Source of the DNA: an uncultured Actinomycetes bacterium
GTDB taxonomy: Bacteria; Actinomycetota; Thermoleophilia; Miltoncostaeales; Miltoncostaeaceae
Assembly (NCBI GenBank): GCA_903928615.1
Contig: CAIYRJ010000041.1
Coordinates: 1 to 5,801 of the forward strand
Direction of reading: 5' to 3'
DNA length: 5,801 nucleotides
Under the pieces are notes generated by a model. The model ran no database searches, had not been told where the DNA came from, and saw nothing but the letters and a program-made list of their open reading frames with translations. Positions 1 through 5,507 of this stretch are shown here, one piece after another (the first letter of the stretch is position 1; every line of letters starts with the position of its first letter). A program made the position numbers and the translations under genes.

Positions 1-164
1 TCGTGCCGCGCTACCTGGAGTTCCTCGCCGCGGGCGGATCCGCCGAGCCGGCCGAGTTGCTGCGCCCCCTGGGCGTGGATCTCGCCGACCCCTCGTGCTG
101 GGACCCCGGGTTCCGCGAGATGGAGCGCATGGTCGAGCGCGCGGAGGAGATGACGGCCGCCTAG
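1..164 (+). CDS. pepF: Oligoendopeptidase F (M3 family metallopeptidase), C-terminal end only
   Basis: This is the last 53 codons of a gene that begins outside the window, read from base 3 to the TAG at 162-164. The visible residues contain the pattern YLEFLAAGGS, then an ELLRPLGVDLADP stretch and a terminal amphipathic helix (FREMERMVERAEEM). This order is typical of the C-terminus of PepF/M3B oligoendopeptidases, where a Y-x-x-F-L-x-x-G-G-S loop near the substrate cleft precedes the closing helices. The family consists of cytoplasmic zinc endopeptidases that cleave short peptides. The catalytic HExxH motif would lie upstream and cannot be checked here. The gene is followed by a strong hairpin and converges on a minus-strand gene. 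Family assignment rests on the tail alone but the match is characteristic. Confidence 0.8.
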   Translation, partial: VPRYLEFLAAGGSAEPAELLRPLGVDLADPSCWDPGFREMERMVERAEEMTAA

Positions 165-183
165 CCCCCGGGCGCGGAAAGCA

Positions 184-209
184 CGAGGGGCGCCGTGTGG
201 CGCCCCTCG
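184..209. terminator. Perfect GC-rich hairpin between convergent genes, likely bidirectional terminator
   Basis: CGAGGGGCGCC at 184-194 is the exact reverse complement of GGCGCCCCTCG at 199-209, giving an 11-bp stem with a 4-nt GTGT loop. It lies 20 bases after the pepF stop and 38 bases beyond the stop of the converging gene. There is no T-run on either side, so it is not a canonical intrinsic terminator. Hairpins without U-tracts are common behind genes in high-GC bacteria, and the position between two convergent genes supports a terminator or mRNA-end-stabilising role for both. Confidence 0.65.
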
Positions 210-246
210 AATGCTCCCTCGATGCCCCGCAGGGCCCGGCGTCGGC

Positions 247-675
247 TCAGCCGCCGCCCTTCGAGGACTTCTTGGAGGCCTTGAGCGGGTTCAGCGCCTT
301 CTGCACCTGCTCCGGGAGCTCGGTGGAGTGGTACACGGGGCGACCGCACTCCGCGCGCGCCGAGATGGGCGCGTGGCAGGTGGTGGGCGGCTCGCTCCAG
401 ATCGAGAGCGTGCGATGCCCGCGCTCGCAGAGGTAGAGCGTAGCCAGGCCCTCGCGGGCGCGCGGCGTGGACGATGAGTCGTCGACGTCGTACTCCTCGG
501 CGGGGGTGCCCTCCTCGACGATCTCCTCCTCGACCACGACCTCCTCTGCCACGGGCTCGGCGGCCTCGTCGGCAGCGGGCTCCTCGGCCGGGGCCTCCTC
601 GGTGGCCACGGCAGCCTCAGCCTCGGGGGCCTCCTCCACGGCCTCGGGGGCGTCCTGCTCGGTCTCGTCGCTCAT
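247..675 (-). CDS. Acidic low-complexity protein with a C-terminal Cys/His-rich putative zinc-binding domain
   Basis: 142 residues, ATG at 675-673, stop TGA at 249-247. A GAGGAGA ribosome site (692-686) sits 10 nt before the ATG. I do not recognise the family. Residues 1-68 are a low-complexity Glu/Ala/Pro/Val stretch with almost no basic residues, probably disordered. Residues 72-122 form a compact segment with Cys83, His87, Cys100 and Cys110 (patterns LCERGH, TTCH and ECGRP), whose spacing could bind one zinc in a ribbon or knuckle fold. The tail (132-139) is Lys/Ser rich. There is no signal peptide or membrane segment, so it is probably cytoplasmic. The three-part charge layout suggests a scaffold or nucleic-acid/protein-binding factor, but that is inference. 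It lies downstream of the lipoprotein gene on the same strand, 84 nt away, and may have its own promoter. Confidence 0.75.
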   Translation of the reverse strand: MSDETEQDAPEAVEEAPEAEAAVATEEAPAEEPAADEAAEPVAEEVVVEEEIVEEGTPAEEYDVDDSSSTPRAREGLATLYLCERGHRTLSIWSEPPTTCHAPISARAECGRPVYHSTELPEQVQKALNPLKASKKSSKGGG

Positions 676-710
676 CTGGAAGATCTCTCCTCGGGTTCGA
701 ACGGTCGGGG

Positions 711-716
711 ACTATA
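711..716 (-). promoter_or_regulatory. Possible -10 element (TATAGT) for the acidic-protein gene
   Basis: Read on the minus strand, 716-711 is TATAGT, five of six matches to the bacterial -10 consensus, in otherwise very GC-rich DNA. It lies 35 bases before the ATG at 675, which leaves room for a short 5' leader containing the ribosome site. No convincing -35 hexamer is seen 16-18 bases upstream: the nearest TTGCCC (734-729) is only 12 bases away. This is therefore a weak prediction. Confidence 0.3.
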
Positions 717-759
717 GCGCCCCGTGGCGGGCAATCCGACTGCACCAGCAGCGGGCGGG

Positions 760-1356
760 CTACTCACACTCCGACGCCACCTCCGGCGCGAACGTCACGC
801 TGGTGCCCTGCACCCCGGCCATGCCGCGCCATGTGCCGTCATTCGGCACGAGCGTGTCGAGGCACGCGCCATTCATGAACTTCTCGTACCCCTCCTCCCA
901 ACCGAGGACCGACCCCGTTCCGTCCGAGCCGCCGAAGCGCACCTGGATGGGCCACGGCGCGGCCGCCTTGAGCCCACCGGGAACGCTGACCGCGAGGTCG
1001 AACGACCCCCGGGCCCCGGCCTTGCCTGCGAAGGTCACAGCCGTGGCCTCGGCTCCCGGCTTGAGCTCGAGTCCGTCGAGCTGCGACGGGTTCTTGTCCC
1101 CGCTGAACACCTGCCCGGCGGAGTTGTCGCACGCGCTGCCCTCGGGGGAACCGAGGGTCACCGGCACGTCGAGCGTGTTCCGGAAGGTGACGACCTGGGT
1201 GACCGCGCCGGCCATCTCCGGGCACGGCGCGGCGGCGGCCTTCTCGGCGCCTGTCGATGCGGCGGTGTCCGCGGATGACGAACTGCCGCATCCGACGAGT
1301 GTCACGGGCACGGCTGCTGCCACGGCGACGAGCGATGCGATCTGAAGTCGGTTCAT
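760..1356 (-). CDS. Secreted lipoprotein of unknown function
   Basis: 198 residues, ATG at 1356-1354, stop TAG at 762-760. The start is set by an AGGAG ribosome site (1369-1365) 8 nt upstream and by the immediately following signal peptide. The open frame continues upstream to 1500, but that would bury the signal peptide and overlap the divergent gene. Residues 1-22 are a lipoprotein signal: a short basic start (MNR), a hydrophobic core and the lipobox LVGC with Cys23 as the lipidation site. A Ser/Ala linker (24-43) follows, typical of a flexible tether to the membrane surface. The mature domain (about 44-198) has Cys45, Cys76, Cys165 and Cys197, enough for two disulfides. It is rich in Val/Thr/Gly strands (TQVVTFRNTLDVPVTL, and a PGAEATAVTFAG run), suggesting a beta-sandwich. 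No catalytic motif is visible, and a substrate-binding or cell-surface role is only a guess. Confidence 0.82.
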   Translation of the reverse strand: MNRLQIASLVAVAAAVPVTLVGCGSSSSADTAASTGAEKAAAAPCPEMAGAVTQVVTFRNTLDVPVTLGSPEGSACDNSAGQVFSGDKNPSQLDGLELKPGAEATAVTFAGKAGARGSFDLAVSVPGGLKAAAPWPIQVRFGGSDGTGSVLGWEEGYEKFMNGACLDTLVPNDGTWRGMAGVQGTSVTFAPEVASECE

Positions 1357-1358
1357 TC

Positions 1359-1368
1359 GGAGCGCTCC
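1359..1368. repeat. 10-bp perfect palindrome overlapping the lipoprotein ribosome site
   Basis: GGAGCGCTCC (1359-1368) is a perfect palindrome just upstream of the lipoprotein ATG. It covers most of the AGGAG ribosome-binding sequence and lies in the 65-base divergent gap shared with the methyltransferase gene. It could be an operator half-site pair or a small structure affecting translation. In 70% GC DNA a 10-bp palindrome can also occur by chance. Confidence 0.3.
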
Positions 1369-1421
1369 TGTGATCGGGAGGTTGAATCCACGGAGAGGAT
1401 ACGGGAAGTACGCTGCGCCTC

Positions 1422-2105
1422 GTGCACCCCGAAGACCCGCGCACCGTGTGGGAGGACGTCCCCGCCGGCGACCTGCAGTTGCGCATCCGGCGCCCGCCAT
1501 CCGCCGAGGACCTGCTCGACGAGGACGAGTTCGCCGATGATGAGCGTCTGCCCTACTGGGCGGAGGTGTGGCCGAGTGGACGGGTGCTCTGCGGGGTGCT
1601 CGCCGGCATGGACCTCACGGGCCGCACGGTGATCGAGCTCGGGGCCGGCATCGGGACCGGCGCGATGGTGGCCGCCATGCGCGGCGCCCGGGCGCTCAGC
1701 ACCGACTGGTACGAAGCCGCAGTCGAGTTCAGCCGGTGGAACGCGCGCAACCTCGGGCTTGACATGAGCGCCACGGTGATGGACTGGCGCGATCCGCCCG
1801 CGCAGGTGCTGGCGGGAGCACCGTACGACCTCGTGGTGGGCGCCGACATCCTCTACGAGGCCCGCAACGGCGAGGCCCTGGGGGTGCTGATACCGGCCCT
1901 GTGCGGCCCTGCCACCGAGGTGATCATCGCCGACCCGCGTCGCCCCGATGCCCGCGCGTTCGTCGACGGCATGCAGGCTGCGGGGTGGGGATACCGGCGG
2001 GAGGACCTTCCCGTGCCCGGAAGAATCGACGAGACCGGGGCGATCGTGCACGTGCACCGCTTCACGCCCCCGGCCCGGAAGCACAACGAGCCGGTCGTCA
2101 TCTAA
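1422..2105 (+). CDS. SAM-dependent methyltransferase, Methyltransf_16 / ETF-beta lysine methyltransferase-like
   Basis: 227 residues, GTG at 1422, TAA at 2103-2105. The only other upstream in-frame possibility before the stop at 1383 is a CTG at 1413. The ribosome site is weak: GGAGAGG at 1392-1398 is far from the GTG. Residues 43-53 (LPYWAEVWPSG) match the aromatic entry motif of the protein-lysine methyltransferase family that includes METTL21/METTL20-type enzymes. Motif I is ELGAGIGTG (72-80), followed by an acidic SAM-ribose contact in STDW (Asp95). Asp121 begins a DWRDPP segment, and LVVGADILYE (137-146) is the post-motif segment with a D-x-x-Y pattern. A C-terminal strand pair (VIIADPRRP, IVHVHRF) completes a Rossmann-type fold. 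Known members methylate lysines on proteins such as ETF beta. The target here is unknown and no ETF gene is in view. Unrelated in function to its neighbours as far as can be seen. Confidence 0.85.
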   Translation: MHPEDPRTVWEDVPAGDLQLRIRRPPSAEDLLDEDEFADDERLPYWAEVWPSGRVLCGVLAGMDLTGRTVIELGAGIGTGAMVAAMRGARALSTDWYEAAVEFSRWNARNLGLDMSATVMDWRDPPAQVLAGAPYDLVVGADILYEARNGEALGVLIPALCGPATEVIIADPRRPDARAFVDGMQAAGWGYRREDLPVPGRIDETGAIVHVHRFTPPARKHNEPVVI

Positions 2106-2121
2106 ACTCCCGGCTCGCCGA

Positions 2122-2193
2122 TCCTCGGTAGCTCAATGGTAGAGCATCCGGCTGTTAACCGGAGGGTTGTAGGTTCGAGTCCTACCCGAGGAG
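2122..2193 (+). tRNA. tRNA-Asn, anticodon GUU
   Basis: A full cloverleaf can be folded. The 7-bp acceptor stem is TCCTCGG (2122-2128) with CCGAGGA (2186-2192). The D stem is GCTC/GAGC (2131-2134, 2142-2145) with a GG-containing loop. The anticodon stem is TCCGG/CCGGA with loop CTGTTAA (2152-2158) and anticodon GTT at 2154-2156. A 5-nt variable loop follows, then T stem GTAGG/CCTAC with loop TTCGAGT (2174-2180). The discriminator is G2193, as usual for bacterial tRNA-Asn. All stems are perfectly paired. CCA is not encoded (TTG follows), so it must be added after transcription. It starts 16 bases after the methyltransferase stop and ends 89 bases before the GAPDH gene. Confidence 0.97.
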
Positions 2194-2282
2194 TTGCGTC
2201 CGGCGAGCGCCGCCACCAGCCCCCTCGAAGCCGTCGGTAACAATTCACCACCGGGGCGCGAGGGCGGCGTATCGTCACCTCG
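2194..2282 (+). promoter_or_regulatory. Leader region of the GAPDH-arsJ cassette; probable location of its promoter
   Basis: These 89 bases are the only untranslated DNA ahead of the arsenic cassette, so its promoter and any operator should lie here unless it is read through from the tRNA. A short hairpin CGGCG-AG-CGCCG (2201-2212) just behind the tRNA may help end or process it. The segment GGTAACAATTCACC (2237-2250) is a conspicuous AT-rich island that could hold a -10 element. Inverted CCCTCG (2222-2227) and CGAGGG (2259-2264) flank it, 31 bases apart. No consensus -35 and no clear ArsR-type operator were recognised. The ribosome site before the ATG is poor (GAGGG at 2260-2264, 18 bases away). 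Confidence 0.3.
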
Positions 2283-3305
2283 ATGGCGAACCGCATTCGG
2301 GTGGGGATCAACGGGTTCGGCAGGATCGGCAGGCTCGCGCTGCGCGCCGGCATCGACCGCCCCGACCTCGAATTCGTGATGGTCAACGAGGCCAAGGGTG
2401 ATGCGGCAGTGGGCGCGCACCTCGCGGAGTTCGACTCGGTGCACGGCCGCTGGCACCGAGCGATCAGTGCGGGCCCGGATCACCTCGCCGTCGACGACCA
2501 CCGGATCGCCTGGAGCAGCCATCCGGACCCCGCTGACGTGCCATGGGATGAGCAGGGCGTGGACATCGTCCTCGAGGCCACCGGGCGCTTTCGCACGATC
2601 GAGGCCCTGCGCCCGCACTTCGCCCAGGGGGCGCGCACGGTGATCGTTGCCGCGCCCGTTGCCGACGCGGCCGCCCTCAACGTGGTGGTGGGCGTGAACG
2701 ACCACCTCTACGACCCGGCCGTGCACAACGTGCTCACCGCCGCCTCGTGCACCACGAACTGCCTCGCGCCGGTCGTCAAGGTAATCCACGAAGGCATCGG
2801 GATCTCCCATGGGATGATCACGACATTGCACGACCTCACCAACACGCAGTCGATCCTCGACACCCCGCACAGGGACCTGCGGCGCGCGCGCGCCAGCAGC
2901 ATGTCGCTCATCCCCACCACCACCGGCTCGGCGACGGCCATCGGCATGATCTTCCCCGAACTCGCAGGCCGCCTCGACGGCATCGCCGTGCGTGTGCCGC
3001 TGGCCAACGCGTCGCTCACGGACTGCGTCTTCGAGGTGAGGCGCCCCACGAGCGTCGACGAGGTGAACGGCCTTCTGCAGGACGCCGCCGATGGCCCGCT
3101 CAGCGGCATCCTCGGCGTGGAGCACAAGCCCCTCGTCAGCATCGACTACGTGGATGACCCGCGCTCGTCCATCATCGACGCCCCCTCGACGATGGTGACC
3201 GACGGCACGCAGGTGAAGGTGCTCGCCTGGTACGACAACGAATGGGGCTACGCGAACCGCTACGTCGAGCTCGCCGGCATCGTGGCCGCGCAGATGGACG
3301 CCTAG
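2283..3305 (+). CDS. gap: ArsJ-associated glyceraldehyde-3-phosphate dehydrogenase
   Basis: 340 residues, ATG at 2283, TAG at 3303-3305, full length for type I GAPDH. The NAD-binding fold opens with [10 protein letters not shown] (8-17). Asn35-Glu36 stands where NAD-specific enzymes have Asn-Asp, so an acidic contact to the adenosine ribose is kept. The active site is [10 protein letters not shown] with catalytic Cys156. His183 lies in [10 protein letters not shown] and is the equivalent of the usual catalytic His. PTTTGSA and a conserved Arg in the VRVP motif belong to the phosphate sites, and [11 protein letters not shown] (316-326) is the C-terminal signature. Normal GAPDH makes 1,3-bisphosphoglycerate. 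In the known ars version, arsenate replaces phosphate, giving 1-arseno-3-phosphoglycerate. The HDLTNTQ and DLRRARAS patterns resemble the ArsJ-linked subfamily rather than the glycolytic one, and arsJ follows after 5 nt. There is no pgk or tpi neighbour, which also argues against the housekeeping enzyme. It could still retain glycolytic activity. Confidence 0.92.
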   Translation: MANRIRVGINGFGRIGRLALRAGIDRPDLEFVMVNEAKGDAAVGAHLAEFDSVHGRWHRAISAGPDHLAVDDHRIAWSSHPDPADVPWDEQGVDIVLEATGRFRTIEALRPHFAQGARTVIVAAPVADAAALNVVVGVNDHLYDPAVHNVLTAASCTTNCLAPVVKVIHEGIGISHGMITTLHDLTNTQSILDTPHRDLRRARASSMSLIPTTTGSATAIGMIFPELAGRLDGIAVRVPLANASLTDCVFEVRRPTSVDEVNGLLQDAADGPLSGILGVEHKPLVSIDYVDDPRSSIIDAPSTMVTDGTQVKVLAWYDNEWGYANRYVELAGIVAAQMDA

Positions 3306-3310
3306 CACCG

Positions 3311-4561
3311 GTGGGAGAAGCCGGGGACCGCACGGACCTGCGCACCTACGGCTTCGTCACGGCCGCGTACTGGGCGGACACCGTCACGGATGGCGCCATC
3401 CGCATCCTGGTGCTGTTCTACTTCTACCAGTTGGGGTACAGCCCCCTGCAGGTGGCGTTCCTGTTCCTCTTCTACGAGATCTTCGGCGTCATCACCAACC
3501 TCTTCGGTGGGTGGATCGCCGCGAGGTGGGGGCTGAAGTCGACGCTGGTGGGCGGGCTCTCGTTGCAGATCGGGGCCCTGCTGATGCTGGCGCTTGCTCC
3601 GGCGGCCTGGCTGGTGGTGCCCTACGTGATGGTGTCGCAGGCGGTGAGCGGCGTCGCCAAGGACCTCACCAAGATGAGCTCCAAGAGCGCCGTCAAGATG
3701 GTCGTGCCCGACGGCGCATCGGACGCCCTCTTCAAGTGGGTGGCCATCCTCACCGGATCGAAGAACGCCCTCAAGGGCGTCGGCTTCTTCGTGGGCGGCC
3801 TTCTCCTCACGGTCGTGGGGTTCCAGATGTCGCTCATCATCCTCGCGGTGCTCGTGGGGTCGGCCCTGCTGATGGTGCTGGTGGCGGTGCACGGTTCGCT
3901 CGGCCGCGGCACGGCGGGCGCCAGGTTCTCGCACATGTTCTCGAACAACCGGGCGGTGAACCTGCTCTCTGCTGCACGGGTGTTCCTGTTCGCGTCGCGC
4001 GACGTGTGGTTCGTGGTGGGCCTCCCCGTGTACCTGCGCAGCGTGCTCGGGTGGACCTTCTGGGAGGTCGGGGGGTTCCTCGCCATCTGGGTGATCGGCT
4101 ACGGCATCGTGCAGGGCGCATCTCCGCGCCTGCTGCGCCGGCGGGACGGCCGGGTCCCCACCGGGTTCACCGCCGCGTGGCTGGCCTTCGCGCTGGCCCT
4201 CCTCCCCGCCGGAATCGCGCTCGCGCTCGTCACCGGGGTGGATCCCACCCTCATCCTCGTCGTCGGCCTGATCCTCTTCGGCATCGTCTTCGCGCTCAAC
4301 TCCGCCGTGCACTCATTCCTCATCCTGCACTACGCCGATGGCGACAGGGTGGCCATGAACGTCGGCTTCTATTACATGGCGAATGCCTTCGGCAGGCTCG
4401 CCGGCACCCTGCTCTCGGGCCTCCTCTACCAGTGGCAGGGACTCGAAGCCTGCCTCTGGGCGTCGGCGATCATGGTGGTGGCCGCTGGCATCATCTCCCT
4501 CGCACTGCCACGCGAGAGGGGGGCCGCCACGGCACGGAGCAGCGTGCAGGCCGCCACCTGA
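3311..4561 (+). CDS. arsJ: ArsJ, organoarsenical (1-arseno-3-phosphoglycerate) efflux MFS transporter
   Basis: 416 residues from the GTG at 3311 to TGA at 4559-4561. The open frame extends back to 3242 inside the GAPDH gene, but those extra 23 residues are Arg-rich and unlike a transporter. The GTG lies 5 nt after the GAPDH stop with no good ribosome site, which suggests translational coupling. An LRTYGFVTAAYW start, then DGAIRILVLF, lead into roughly 10-12 hydrophobic helices of an inner-membrane MFS permease. GGWIAARWGLKSTL (66-79) is the MFS motif A. Segments characteristic of ArsJ include AKDLTKMSSKSAVK (116-129), FKWVAILTGSKNALKGVGFF (141-160) and SAARVFLFASRDVWFVVGLP (220-239). ArsJ exports the arsenylated triose made by the partner dehydrogenase. 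The product then breaks down outside to arsenate and 3-phosphoglycerate, conferring arsenate resistance. The gene ends 3 nt from the converging SRPBCC gene. Confidence 0.94.
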   Translation: MGEAGDRTDLRTYGFVTAAYWADTVTDGAIRILVLFYFYQLGYSPLQVAFLFLFYEIFGVITNLFGGWIAARWGLKSTLVGGLSLQIGALLMLALAPAAWLVVPYVMVSQAVSGVAKDLTKMSSKSAVKMVVPDGASDALFKWVAILTGSKNALKGVGFFVGGLLLTVVGFQMSLIILAVLVGSALLMVLVAVHGSLGRGTAGARFSHMFSNNRAVNLLSAARVFLFASRDVWFVVGLPVYLRSVLGWTFWEVGGFLAIWVIGYGIVQGASPRLLRRRDGRVPTGFTAAWLAFALALLPAGIALALVTGVDPTLILVVGLILFGIVFALNSAVHSFLILHYADGDRVAMNVGFYYMANAFGRLAGTLLSGLLYQWQGLEACLWASAIMVVAAGIISLALPRERGAATARSSVQAAT

Positions 4562-4564
4562 TCC

Positions 4565-4966
4565 CTACTGGTCCTCGAGGTAGGCGCGAAGGCCGAGGAG
4601 CGCAGCATGGTGCTCCGCAGGAATCCACTCCCCCGGGTCGATGCCCGATGCGTCGGGCTCCGCGCGGGTCCACCAGGTCACCCGGCAGCCGGGGTTGAGC
4701 GGCTTGACGAGGAAGACGTTCATGTGCCCCTCCACCGCCAGGCCACCGATCACCTGCGATACGAGTGCGAGATCCTCGTCGTCGACGCTGATGAACCGCT
4801 CCTGCACCTTCGTGCCGTCCGTGCGCTCAAGCACGCGCACGTCGCGCACCGGGTGGCTGCGCACGTACTTCGGATGCCACCGGCTGATGGCCGAGGGATC
4901 GCGCAGCACGGCCCACGCCGTCTCCGGCGCGACCGCGATGTCGATCGACACCTCGTAGTCCGGCAT
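4565..4966 (-). CDS. SRPBCC (START/polyketide cyclase-like) ligand-binding family protein
   Basis: 133 residues, ATG at 4966-4964, TAG at 4567-4565. The N-terminal strand MPDYEVSIDIAVAPETAWAVLRDP, followed by ISRWHP (Trp30), is the standard opening of SRPBCC proteins: a first beta strand, then two short helices and the W-H-P turn. The central strands (VRVLERTDGTKVQERFISVD and GHMNVFLVKPL) and the closing helix from about residue 117 complete the helix-grip fold with a hydrophobic pocket. Length is normal for a single-domain member. The family binds or acts on hydrophobic ligands, and no specific ligand can be read here. It begins 8 nt after the stop of the OsmC-like gene, so the two are very likely cotranscribed. 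AGGGA, overlapping that upstream stop codon, could serve as ribosome site. Cytoplasmic, with no signal peptide. Confidence 0.85.
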   Translation of the reverse strand: MPDYEVSIDIAVAPETAWAVLRDPSAISRWHPKYVRSHPVRDVRVLERTDGTKVQERFISVDDEDLALVSQVIGGLAVEGHMNVFLVKPLNPGCRVTWWTRAEPDASGIDPGEWIPAEHHAALLGLRAYLEDQ

Positions 4967-4974
4967 GGCCGTCC

Positions 4975-5475
4975 CTAGGCGGGCGCTCCCGCCTTGTCCT
5001 CCACCGGCACGAAGTCGAGCTCGGTGACGATGTCGATGGCGTCGGCCACCGAGCGGGCGTTCGGGCAGTGGTGCGCGTGGATGGAGTTGCAGCGCTCGGC
5101 GGCCTCGCGGTGCTCGGGGGCGGCCTTGAGCGTGTAGCGCACGATGATGCGGCGAAGGCGCAGCACGTTGTCATCGTCCACCCCGACCTCGCCGATGGCG
5201 TCCGCAACCAGGTCGTCGCCTGTCGCGGTGATGCCGCGGGCCTTCAGGGTGCCGCCGAAGGTGCCGATCAGGCAGCCGGCCACCGATGCCACGAGGTAGT
5301 CGAGGGTGCCCGGGTACTCGGGCACCGAGCCGGGCGGGAAGCCGTAGTGCTCCCCCTGCCAGCCGGGAACGCCGAACGTCACGTCGGTGCCGGTCATCTC
5401 GAGCACGGCCTTGCGAATGGGGGCCTGCTCGCGGGTGAGGTGCACTCGCACCTCATGAACCTGGTCGTTCGCCAT
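4975..5475 (-). CDS. OsmC/Ohr-family protein (thiol peroxidase-like fold)
   Basis: 166 residues from the ATG at 5475-5473 to TAG at 4977-4975. A GTG directly before it (5478-5476) is a possible start, giving one extra residue. The strong GGAGG site (5484-5480) is 4 nt before the ATG and only 1 nt before the GTG, which favours the ATG. In the ATG numbering, LVASVAGCLIGTF carries Cys68 and HCPNARSVADAI carries Cys137. These sit where OsmC/Ohr proteins have their two reactive cysteines, and Cys129 is extra. The TLDYLVASVAGC helix and the VADAIDIVTEL ending are typical of the family. Such proteins reduce organic or fatty-acid hydroperoxides. Many divergent OsmC-like members have unproven activity, and the Arg and Glu that tune the peroxidatic Cys in true Ohr were not confirmed. 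It leads a probable two-gene operon with the SRPBCC gene. Confidence 0.87.
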   Translation of the reverse strand: MANDQVHEVRVHLTREQAPIRKAVLEMTGTDVTFGVPGWQGEHYGFPPGSVPEYPGTLDYLVASVAGCLIGTFGGTLKARGITATGDDLVADAIGEVGVDDDNVLRLRRIIVRYTLKAAPEHREAAERCNSIHAHHCPNARSVADAIDIVTELDFVPVEDKAGAPA

Positions 5476-5507
5476 CACTCCTCCGATCCGGGGTCACTCA
5501 CCTGGGG

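Noticed and set aside
467..1345. A 292-codon plus-strand open frame across the acidic-protein and lipoprotein genes
   Set aside because: It begins with a Ser/Thr run that is simply the complement of the Glu/Ala codons and lacks any family pattern. The minus-strand genes have ribosome sites, a lipobox and sensible composition.
1357..1500. An upstream ATG (1500) extending the lipoprotein
   Set aside because: It would place 48 residues before a clear signal peptide and overlap the divergent gene. The 1356 start has a good ribosome site.
2103..2108. TAAACT as a -10 promoter element for tRNA-Asn
   Set aside because: Spacing to the tRNA is reasonable, but no -35 is visible and the hexamer overlaps the methyltransferase stop codon. 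Too weak to list as a feature.
2133..3308. A 391-codon open frame on the minus strand opposite the GAPDH gene
   Set aside because: It is His/Arg/Gly-rich without any domain, and runs through the tRNA gene. The plus-strand GAPDH is unmistakable, so this is a high-GC shadow.
3242..3310. An upstream ATG start for arsJ inside the GAPDH gene
   Set aside because: It would add 23 Arg-rich residues unlike any MFS N-terminus and overlap the GAPDH signature. GTG at 3311 gives the normal ArsJ start.
3302..4312. A 336-codon minus-strand open frame opposite arsJ
   Set aside because: It is a charged His/Glu/Arg composition produced by the complement of hydrophobic transporter codons. ArsJ is well supported.
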